Below are positions 23,751 through 40,793 of a DNA stretch of 64,000 nt, piece after piece. Source of the stretch: Macrostomum hystrix. Its lineage: Eukaryota; Platyhelminthes; Macrostomidae. The DNA is taken from contig CATNEN010000038.1 in NCBI GenBank assembly GCA_950097015.1, positions 3,827,001-3,891,000 on the forward strand. Reading direction: 5' to 3'. The notes below the pieces were generated by a model. The model saw only the letters and a list, made by a program, of their open reading frames with translations. It was not told where the DNA came from and searched no databases. The translations under genes were made by a program, and so were the position numbers. Positions within the stretch are counted from its first letter, which is position 1. Each line of letters starts with the position of its first letter.

Positions 23751-25019
23751 ACTCGCGCAACAAGTGGCTTCCTCTAAGTCGCAATTCTGTGCGTCAGACT
23801 AAGGACCATAGACGATAACTAAGCCAACAAGGGTTTGGGGAAACGATGGTCAAGTGGCATGGCAAAATACGTGAGAGACGTTGAATAACTTTAGAGCTCC
23901 GAATCGTCATGCCGAAATCTTCGCTTTAAGGTCCGCTACAAGACGCTATTATCGTTTTCCGGTTTCATTGAAAGTTACGGAACGCAACATTTCAAGATAA
24001 CACAGTACGGTAAATTTTCTTAGAAACAAGTGGTAACATCTTTTTACTACAAGAATTGGGCTTACTAAAGTAAAATTTAATTGAAGCTAAGATATTAACT
24101 CAAAATATTAAGTTTCTACTAATGGAAAGAGTCTGCCAAATCAGTATGTATACTTTTCCTGTGTTTTATTAGCTATCAAAAAAATATTTTGGGAAAAGCT
24201 AACCAATTCTTTAAAGTTTAGCCTAGCTTCTAGCTATAGTATAGCGCTTGATTGAATTGATTTAGGCTACTAGCCACTTAGACACACACTGACATCTTTT
24301 TTAATTTAAAGAGCCTTGGTATCGTATGTTTAATAGTAATTAATGTAGCTTTACTTTAGATAGTTCAGCTATATTTATACAGCTCAATATTTTTGTAGGC
24401 CTATCTGAAAAATAAGTGTAACAATTAAATATATATAAAAATATAGTTGCTAGAGCTAATGAGCTAATAAGCTTTCTAATAAGCTAGAAAATAGTAAACT
24501 TGACTATTGCTATAAGTTAAGAACATACGGAAAAAATATATTTCTTTAAAGTTAAAAACTTCAAGTTTCTTTATTGTTATCACGAAAACATAGCTATTAA
24601 CAATGATTTCCACTTTTATATTATAATAATGCTGATGTCAGCCATATTGTCGGCTTGTATAAAATTTTAGAAATCCAGAAGTGCTTATCACAAATAAAAA
24701 CCTAATTTTGACACTCCCCTATAAGCTTAGCTACCAAGTTTATCACTCTCAGCTTTTTTATGAGTCAGGAATGTAGTATCCACAGCTAATTCTTAATTGT
24801 ATATTTTAATAAAAGTAATATCTGAAGAACACAAAGAAATTTTTTTTGTTCTTTTGAGTTGCAACTTGGTACCACAAAGCTGCCATATTATGAAATATAT
24901 AGGGTCTTCATTTTTAGTTTTTGTAACTAGCAAGTTTTGCCCCCCTTCAGGGAGCAGAAATATTTTTAACTCGTCCAGTATACTTTTTAGCAGCTGTATT
25001 GTCAGCCTTTTTTGCGCTA

Positions 25020-26722
25020 CAATGATCAGTTGACAATGATCCCCCAGTTGATAATGATCCCCCAGTTGACAATGATCCCCCAGTTGATAATGATCCCCCA
25101 GTTGACAATGATCCCCCAGTTGACAATGATCCCCCAGTTGACAATGATCCCCCAGTTGATAATGATCACCCAGTTGACAATGATCCCCCAGTTGACAATG
25201 ATCCCCCAGTTGACAATGATCCCCCAGTTGACAATGATCTCCCAGTTGACAATGATCCACCAGTTGACAATGATCCCCCAGTTGACAATGATCCCACAGT
25301 TGACAATGATCCCCCAGTTGACAATGATCCCCCAGTTGATAATGATCACCCAGTTGACAATGATCCTCCAGTTGACAATGATCCCCCAGTTGACAATGAT
25401 CCCCCAGTTGACAATGATCTCCCAGTTGACAATGATCCACCAGTTGACAATGATCCCCCAGTTCACAATGATCCCCAGTTGGCCATGATCCCCTAGTTGA
25501 CAATGATCCCACAGTTGACAATGATCCCCCAGTTTACAATGATCCCCCAGTTGATGATGATTCCCCAGTTTACAATGATCTCCCAGTTGACAATGATCCC
25601 CCAGTTGACAATGTTCCCCCAGTTGACAATGATCCCCCAGTTCACAATGATCCCCAGTTGGCCATGATCCCCTAGTTGACAATGATCCCACAGTTGACAA
25701 TGATCCCCCAGTTTACAATGATCCCCCAGTTGATGATGATTCCCCAGTTTACAATGATCTCCCAGTTGAAAATGATCCCCCAGTTTACAATGATCCCCCA
25801 GTTGACAATGATCCCCCAGTTGACAATGATCCCCCAGTTGACAATGATCCCCCAGTTGACAATGATTACCCAGTTGACAATGATTACCCAGTTGACAATC
25901 ATTCCCCAGTGGACAATTATCCCCCAGTTTACCATGATCCCCCAGTTGACGATTATCCCCCAGTTCACCATGATCCCCATTTTGATGATGACTCCCCAGT
26001 TCACAATGATCCCCAGTTGGCCATGATCCCCTAGTTGACAATGATCCCACAGTTGACAATGATCCCCCAGTTGATGATGATCCCCCAGTTTACAATGATC
26101 TCCCAGTTGACAATGATCCCCCAGTTGAAGATGATCCCCCAGTTGACAATGATCACCCAGTTCACAATGATCCCCAGTTGGCCATGATCCCCTAGTTGAC
26201 AATGATCCTACAGTTGACAATGATCCCCCAGTTGACAATGATTACCCAGTTGATGATGATCCCCCAGTTTACAATGATCTCCCAGTTGACAATGATCCCC
26301 CAGTTGAAGATGATCCCCCAGTTGACAATGATCACCCAGTTCACAATGATCCCCAGTTGGCCATGATCCCCTAGTTGACAATGATCCTACAGTTGACAAT
26401 GATCCCCCAGTTGACAATGATCCCCCAGTTGACATGATTACCCAGTTGACAATCATTCCCCAGTGGACAATGATCCCCTAGTTGACAATGATCCCCCAGT
26501 TGAAAATGATACCCCAGTTGACAATGATCCCCCAGTTGACGATGATCCCCCAGTTGACAATGATCCCCCAGTTGACAATGATCCCCCAGTTGACAATGAT
26601 CCCCCAGTTGACAATGATCCCCCAGTTGACAATTATCCCCCAGTTTACCATGATCCCCCAGTTGACGATTATCCCCCAGTTCACCATGATCCCCATTTTG
26701 ATGATGACTCCCCAGTTGACGT
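25020..26722. repeat. 18 bp minisatellite, CCCCCAGTTGACAATGAT
   Basis: About 90 units. Because the unit is a multiple of three, frames on both strands stay open (IPQLTM, GDHCQL, NDPPVD), but none has a believable start or end. Blocks with rare variants (ccccagttggccatgatccc followed by ctagttgac) recur at about 170-350 bp, showing larger-scale duplication. Confidence 0.96.
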
Positions 26723-29268
26723 TGATTTTTCAAACACTGGGTTAGCCAAGATTCAAACTCAGGTTTCGCCATGTTTTAAACCCTGGTGGGCTATGATTCA
26801 AACTCTCGTTTTGCCATGATTCAGACTCTGGTTGGCTATGATTCAAACTCTGGTTTAGCCAAGATTCAAACTCTGGTTTAGCCATGTTTTAAACCCTGGT
26901 GGGCTATGATTCAAACTCTCGTTTTGCCATGATTCAGACTCTGGTTTAGCCATGATTCAGACTCTGGTTTTGCCATGATTCAAGCTCTGGTTTAGCCATG
27001 TTTCAAACTCTGGTTTAGCCATGATTCAAACTCTGGTTTAGCCATGATTCAGACTCTGGTTTAGCCATGATTCAGACTCTGGTTTAGCCATGATTCAGAC
27101 GCTGGTTTAGCCATGATTCAGACGCTGGTTTAGCCATGATTCAAACTCTGGTTTAGCCATGATTCAGACGCTGGTTTAGCCATGATTCAGACGCTGGTTT
27201 AGCCATGATTGAAACTCTGGTTTAGCCATGATTCAGACTCTGGTTTAGCCATGATTGAAACTCTGGTTTAGCCATGATTCAGACTCTGGTTTAGCCATGG
27301 TTCAAACTCTGGTTTAGCCATGATTCAGACGCTGGTTTAGCCATGATTCAGACTCTGGTTTAGCCATGATTCAAACTCTGGTTAAGCCATGATTCAGACT
27401 CTGGTTTCGCCATGTTTTAAACCCTGGTGGGCTATGATTCAAACTCTCGTTTTGCCATGATTCAGACTCTGGTTGGCTATGATTCAAACTCTGGTTTAGC
27501 CAAGATTCAAACCCTGGTTTAGCCATGTTTTAAACCCTGGTGGGCTATGATTCAAACTCTCGTTTTGCCATGATTCAGACTCTGGTTGGCTATGATTCAA
27601 ACTCTGGTTTAGCCATGATTTAAACTCTGGTTTAGCCATGATTCAGACTCTGGTTTTGCCATGATTCAAGCTCTGGTTTAGCCATGTTTCAAACTCTGGT
27701 TTAGCCATGATTCAAACTCTGGTTTAGCCATGATTCAGACTCTGGTTTAGCCATGATTCAGACGCTGGTTTAGCCATGATTCAGACGCTGGTTTAGCCAT
27801 GATTGAAACTCTGGTTTAGCCATGATTCAGACTCTGGTTTAGCCATGATTTAAACTCTGGTTAAGCCATGATTCAGACTCTGGTTTAGCCATGATTTAAA
27901 CTCTGGTTTAGCCATGATTCAGACTCTGGTTTAGCCATGATTCAAACTCAGGTTTCGCCATGTTTTAAACCCTGGTGGGCTATGATTCAAACTCTCGTTT
28001 TGCCATGATTCAGACTCTGGTTGGCTATGATTCAAACTCTGGTTTAGCCAAGATTCAAACTCTGGTTTAGCCATGTTTTAAACCCTGGTGGGCTATGATT
28101 CAAACTCTCGTTTTGCCATGATTCAGACTCTGGTTTAGCCATGATTCAGACTCTGGTTTTGCCATGATTCAAGCTCTGGTTTAGCCATGTTTCAAACTCT
28201 GGTTTAGCCATGATTCAAACTCTGGTTTAGCCATGATTCAGACTCTGGTTTAGCCATGATTCAGACTCTGGTTTAGCCATGATTCAGACGCTGGTTTAGC
28301 CATGATTCAGACTCTGGTTTAGCCATGATTCAAACTCTGGTTTAGCCATGATTTAAACTCTGGTTTAGCCATGATTCAGACTCTGGTTTAGCCATGGTTC
28401 AAACTCTGGTTTAGCCATGATTCAGACGCTGGTTTAGCCATGATTCAGACTCTGGTTTAGCCATGATTCAAACTCTGGTTAAGCCATGATTCAGACTCTG
28501 GTTTAGCCATGATTTAAACTCTGGTTTAGCCATGATTCAGACTCTGGTTTAGCCATGATTGAAACTCTGGTTTAGCCATGATTCAGACTCTGGTTTAGCC
28601 ATGATTTAAACTCTGGTTTAGCCATGATTCAGACTCTGGTTTAGCCATGGTTCAAACTCTGGTTTAGCCATGATTCAGACGCTGGTTTAGCCATGATTCA
28701 GACTCTGGTTTAGCCATGATTCAAACTCTGGTTAAGCCATGATTCAGACTCTGGTTTAGCCATGATTTAAACTCTGGTTTAGCCATGATTCAGACTCTGG
28801 TTTAGCCATGATTCAAACTCTGGTTTAGCCATGATTCAGACGCTGGTTTAGCCATGATTCAAACTCTGGTTTAGCCATGATTCAGACGCTGGTTTAGCCA
28901 TGATTCAGACGCTGGTTTAGCCATGATTGAAACTCTGGTTTAGCCATGATTCAGACTCTGGTTTAGCCATGATTTAAACTCTGGTTTAGCCATGATTCAG
29001 ACTCTGGTTTAGCCATGGTTCAAACTCTGGTTTAGCCATGATTCAGACGCTGGTTTAGCCATGATTCAGACTCTGGTTTAGCCATGATTCAAACTCTGGT
29101 TAAGCCATGATTCAGACTCTGGTTTAGCCATGATTTAAACTCTGGTTTAGCCATGATTCAGACTCTGGTTTAGCCATGATTCAAACTCTGGTTTAGCCAT
29201 GATTCAGACGCTGGTTTAGCCATGATTCAAACTCTGGTTTAGCCATGATTCAAACTCAGATTTGCTAT
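26722..29268. repeat. 23 bp minisatellite, GTTTAGCCATGATTCAGACT core
   Basis: About 110 units that abut the 18 bp array. Variants (gattgaaactctgg, tgttttaaaccctggtgggc) are arranged in higher-order blocks that recur at several hundred bases, for example the ggtgggctatgattcaaact block near 26785, 26898, 27425, 27538, 27972 and 28085. Confidence 0.96.
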
Positions 29269-29639
29269 GATTTATGATATTTTATTTACGAAATATAAAA
29301 AATAATATAAAATAATCTTCAATCACTACTGGCTGAAAATTAGTCTAAATGATTTGACCCAGTGCAGAATCGAACCCTAGCCTAGCCTAACCTATTCCTA
29401 GTGCCTACACATCGGCTATTCCGACTGTTGGTTAGTGGGTGCAAAAATCAGCCTTATAAAATGAATTCTCAAAGTTCTGGCTTTGTACAATGAAGTAAGA
29501 AAATAGAGTACACTCAGTCTCGCAGTTGGTTGTGTACATTTATTTCAAATTTGTCTCCAGAGTGCAGGCTTCAAATTCAATCAGCTAGGGGTTGTTGCGC
29601 AATTTGACGATGCAATTCTAATTCAGTGGCTGTCAGTGA

Positions 29640-29855
29640 AATTCTCAATAGGCCAAGATGGTTTGACCTTTAAAAAATCATGTTTTTCGAATATTTAATC
29701 CCCTTAGCAATGAAGTTCAGCTTAATAAAAATACGTGTAAAATTGTCCCCATATTTAGTATCTTTTGGTGAAGAAATGGTGAAAATCGGTTGAGCCGTTC
29801 GGGAGAAAATCAATTACAACCAACCAACCAACCAACCAACCAACCATTTCATTTT
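29640..29855 (+). mobile_element. Possible 3' end of a non-LTR retroelement with CAAC tail
   Basis: Sequence ggtgaaaatcggttgagccg followed by ttcgggagaaaatc, then about eight CAAC or CCAA units. A phrase of this kind followed by a short tandem tail is common at the 3' end of RTE-type elements and related SINEs. No open frame remains. Confidence 0.4.
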
Positions 29856-30189
29856 TAGTATAGTGGAGGAGATAGTGAAGTCAATGTTATTTAGCTTTTT
29901 AATATTAGTAATTTTAAAATATTGAAACAAGCTAGTTTTTAGCTATATTAGAGTGACCAATAGGGCTTTGAAAAAAATTGCCCTTGATTTTATCTCTCTC
30001 ATGTCCTATAAGCATTTTCTGTAATATTAAGTTTTTAATGTGTTTTAATGTGAGTAAGAGGCAGAAATTATGTAATGATAGTAATATTATACATATATGA
30101 ATTAGAGCCTTTTGTACAAACATGAATAAAAAAGTAATTTCAATAATGCCTTACCTAGTCAGACCATGTATCTAGTTAGTGGCACAGTT

Positions 30190-30350
30190 TCAGCACTTCC
30201 AAAGGCTGTGTACAGCTGTTCAGTCCACACTCCACAGTCTGTGCTGGCTGCTGCATCCATCTACCCTGATTTCCAGCTTCTGCTGGTACCCACATTCAGC
30301 TGAGTGAAGTGAATTAGTGGACAATTTTGTGTCTTGCTTCCTTTATGAAA
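30190..30350 (-). mobile_element. SINE family B fragment
   Basis: On the minus strand it reads in the same order as the copy at 62344-62590: a caagacac word, an acting-strand CAGCTG word, gggtaccagcagaagctgg and a GGACTGAACAG-like word. No tRNA-like head is left. Confidence 0.55.
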
Positions 30351-30443
30351 AATGTGTATCATCAAATACATGAAAACCTAGGAATTACACATTGCTTTAT
30401 GTTAGTCTGATAGAATTCTGATTTAAATTGTGCACTAGGTGTT

Positions 30444-31310
30444 ATGGAGCTGGCCAAGCACCCGGGTTTCATCATTGTCAAGGCCATTGCTCCTGGCCTA
30501 TCTAGCCGAGATCGTGTCATTGACAATCGGCATCATAGTAAGGCCACTGGCAATGAGGTCTGCATTGACCTGGGTGGCGACGGGTGAGTTTTAAGGAGAT
30601 TTAAGGAGTTAATTAAAATTCAAACTTTTTTAGTTTTAATTAACTATGATAATTTATTAGACATTAGACGCTTGCAGCATTTGCGCAAGCAGATCACGCG
30701 GCCTCAAATTTACCCAACCGGTCCAGGCCCTGCTTTGGTTACGCTTTGATTCGCAAGTCCGGTAGCCAGGACCAGAAGTTCCTCATTCGACTGAACGAAG
30801 AAGATCTTAGCGGCCCGTGGCTGCCCAGCGAGAGCTACTTTAAAGTAAGCTCTGTTGATTCGCGTCCTTGCCTTTCACTCCCATTTTTCATAGAACCTTC
30901 ACTCGCCTGAACCTTCACTCGCCTGAACCTTCACTCCCTGAACCTTCACTCGCCTGAACCTTCACTCGCCTGAACCTTCACTCCCCTGAACCTTCACTCC
31001 CCTGAACCTTCACTCGCCTGAACCTTCACTCGCCTGAACCTTCACTCGCCTGAACCTTCACTCGCCTGAACCTTCACTCCCCTGAACCTTCACTCGCCTG
31101 AACCTTCACTCCCTAAAGCTTCGCTCGCCTGATTTTTCACTCGCCTGAACTTTCACTCGCCTGAACTTTCACTCGCCTGAACTTTCACTCGCCTGAACTT
31201 TCACTCCCCTGAACTTTTAAGTATTTAACGAAGTGTCTTACACCGTTAAACATGATTTTTTGCAGCTAAAAAAGGACTATGTGCAGCTTTATCTGAAGAA
31301 AAAGGATTGA
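30444..31310 (+). CDS. Small unrecognised protein, about 100 aa
   Basis: Three exons join in phase: 30439-30583 (acceptor tgcactag before it), 30727-30844 and 31266-31310 with a TGA stop. Counting from the ATG at 30444 gives 100 aa; an upstream exon is possible because the acceptor precedes the ATG by five bases. Coding evidence is exact phase agreement at both introns and an even hydrophobic/charged pattern. The chain starts MELAKHPGFIIVKAIAPGL and ends SYFKLKKDYVQLYLKKKD, which looks like alternating beta strands. The final LKKDYVQLYLKK faintly recalls the last strands of CS (p23-like) domains, but I would not assign it. No signal peptide or membrane segment. It sits 0.7 kb upstream of PHTF on the same strand. 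Confidence 0.62.
30892..31218. repeat. 16 bp minisatellite, CCTGAACCTTCACTCG
   Basis: About 20 units fill most of the last intron (30845-31265) of the small gene. The final block changes to cctgaactttcactcg. Confidence 0.94.
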
Positions 31311-31369
31311 AGAAGATAAAGCATTTAGCGCATCGTTAAAATAGACAAGTGAAATGCGACTAATTAACT

Positions 31370-31506
31370 GTTTATTTTGGCATCAAATGACCCCCAGAAT
31401 CTTGGAAAATAGTTTAATTGTTTGTTTTGGCATTAAATGACCCCCAGAATCTTGGAAAATAATTTAATTGTTTGTTTTGGCATCAAATAACCCCCAGAAT
31501 CTTGAC
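31370..31506. repeat. 50 bp unit, nearly three copies, in a 3' UTR
   Basis: Units begin tttattttggcatcaaatga or tttgttttggcat and contain cccccagaatcttgg. They start about 60 bases after the stop codon of the small gene and are probably in its 3' UTR. Confidence 0.85.
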
Positions 31507-31974
31507 AAAAAAGTCATGCTTATTTATTACAATTGAATTGTAAAAGTTTGTATTACATCAACGTTTTAAACTTTTCGCATCTTAAAATGAGTCTACTTAT
31601 CAGTAGTACTTTTTAATGCAATGCTTTTTCCAATAGTACACATATACCTTCTTACTCGAACATTATAGTTGACTTAGTGTTACATTTTTTCGTTTTGTAT
31701 CACAAGGCTTTTAAGTCCCGCAATTAACAGTAGAAAGACGACACTATTTTTCTCCCTGAGGAAAGATCACGGGGGTATTTCACTGCATACTTAGCGATAG
31801 ATCCTAAAACGAATGACCGAGTGCTTCATCGGTAAGAGCGGAAAAGTTTAGCCCGCATTCAGAATTTTCATGGCAGTTGGTTCAATATTTTGAACAGTCC
31901 CCCATTGTACTGTTAATTATTTGAGTTGCTACATCTACGAGCTATTGTCAATCAGAATAACTCTGCAATTTCAG

Positions 31975-39218
<7,244 letters not shown>

Positions 39219-39304
39219 ACTGAGCTGACTTCTGCTGAAAACTGAACTTGCCTTTTATCTTTTTCAACTTTTCTTCCCTGATTTTCCAGTTGTCAAGGGC
39301 CTGT

Positions 39305-39815
39305 CCGAGAATGGGGTAGGAGCCCGCCGAATATTCAGGGGGAGGATGGGGTAGGAGCCCGCCGAATATTCAGGGGTAGGATGGGGTAGGAGCCCGCCGA
39401 ATATTCAGGGGGAGGATGGGGTAGGAGCCCGCCGAATCTTCAGGGGGAGGATGGGTAGGAGCCCGCTGAATCTTCAGGGGGAGGATGGGGTAGGAGCCCG
39501 CCGAATCTTCAGGGGGAGGATGGGGTAGGAGCCCGCCGAATCTTCAGGGGGAGGATGGGGTAGGAGCCCGCCGAATCTTCTGAGACAGAACGGGGTAGGA
39601 GCCCGCTGAAGCTTCAGGGGAGAGCATGGGGTATGGAGTCTGCTGAAGCTTCAGGGGGAGAGCATGGGGTATGGAGCCCGCTGAAGCTTCAGGGGAGAGC
39701 ATGGGGTATAGAGCCTGCTTAAGCTTCAGGGGGAGAGAATGGGGTAGGAGCCCGCTGAAGCTTCAGGGGAGAGAATGGGATAGGAGCCTGTTGAACTTCA
39801 GGGGAGAGAGAGTGA
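39305..39815. repeat. 35 bp minisatellite downstream of PHTF
   Basis: About 14 units with ggggtaggagcccgccgaat and attcaggggg. Later units change to ctgaagcttcaggggagagc. It begins about 85 bases after the PHTF stop codon, so it may be transcribed in the 3' UTR. Confidence 0.93.
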
Positions 39816-40044
39816 GGCAGCATTGAAGTTGCATTGTGAATGTGATATTTTTACTTATTATTTATTTTTACATTTTTTGTAAATGCTACAAAAAAATAAA
39901 ACTGTGAGATCAGACTTGCCTGTTGTCACTGATCTGAACTGACAGATGATTTTAATTTCGATTTAATTGTCTGCACTGCCTTGTCCAGCAGGATTTACTT
40001 TCAATTTGTATCTATTTTACATACTCAGCTAGTTTTCAGTTTTG

Positions 40045-40335
40045 TAGGGCGTGGCTCTTGTGCGTCAGTTGGTGACCCCATCGAGAACCCCTTTCTGCCG
40101 ATTCCGCTAAACCCTGAGCACACAAACAGAAGTGTGTACATCAGCGCGGACTATCTCATCTTCAGGTAGTGTGCACTGTGCCTTGGGGTTGGCCCTTGTT
40201 GGTCAGCATTGCACAATAAGCCCGCAAGCCTTCTCTTCGCGGTTGCGCCCAAAATCAAAGTGGCATCTTCATGAATTCGAGCTCGGACACCATTGTGCCA
40301 TAGTTGGACTTTTCCCCGCTCTGCCACTTACTCAT
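40045..40335 (-). mobile_element. SINE family A, diverged copy 6
   Basis: Same order of landmarks as the other copies but with many changes: gttggtgaccccatcgagaa, ccctgagcacacaaacag, gtgtacatcagcgcggac, gtgcactgtgccttgg, cacaataagcccgcaagcct and a head complement ending gctctgccact. Confidence 0.7.
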
Positions 40336-40793
40336 TGTCTTCATTTTCTCTTATCTTAGCAGTTGGAAAAGGGTCCCCTCTGGCGAAGCACGCTGATTGG
40401 TCTGCGAGGGAGGTGGGGTGGGGGTAGGGGTAGCGGTGGTGAGGGGTATGACGTGGTTTAGTATGAGGTAAATATTTAATTCGGATATAGATTTATTTTA
40501 GAGCAATTGAATGGCGATCCTCGGTAGCTTGCGGCCTTGTGGCCTGTCAAGAAAGACATTGTGGCATTTGAACTTTCAGCTGCGCAGGCCGTGAACGAGT
40601 GCCCGCTGGCACAATCGAGACTGATTTCGAACATTTGGGACGCAAAGCACTAACTCAGCTGGGCCGGCGTCTTATCTAGGCGCTTATCTCTTTTACTCAA
40701 CCGTTCGTCCTATAAGGCTGGACAGTTGTTTGCCTAAGTCGGAGGCAGAGAGAGAGATTTTATAACTTCAGAACACAAACTTGTACAGACGCG

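Larger units (their letters stand above)
21902..25019. other. AT-rich intergenic spacer downstream of Pur-alpha
   Basis: AATAAA at 22071-22076 is the likely polyadenylation signal of Pur-alpha. The rest is AT-rich and shows no gene, apart from a GC-richer island at about 23375-23750 described as a possible relic. Confidence 0.55.
29269..30438. other. Spacer with transposon debris
   Basis: AT-rich. A box-B-like word in reverse (gcagaatcgaaccctagcc, near 29350) hints at a SINE fragment. Bases 29640-29855 look like a retroelement tail and 30190-30350 is SINE family B; both are listed separately. Confidence 0.5.
39219..40793. other. PHTF 3' flank and DGAT2 upstream region
   Basis: Contains a minisatellite (39305-39815), a possible PHTF polyadenylation signal (AATAAA, 39895-39900) and an old SINE (40045-40335). 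Bases 40340-40793 precede the DGAT2 ATG and probably include its promoter, but no clear core element is seen. Confidence 0.55.

Noticed and set aside
24793-26772. GDHCQL, IPQLTM and DNDPPV repeat proteins
   Set aside because: Products of the 18 bp period, open on both strands, with starts and ends falling at array variants.
25020-29268. CRISPR-like array
   Set aside because: Units are directly contiguous with no unique spacers, and the DNA is from an animal nucleus.
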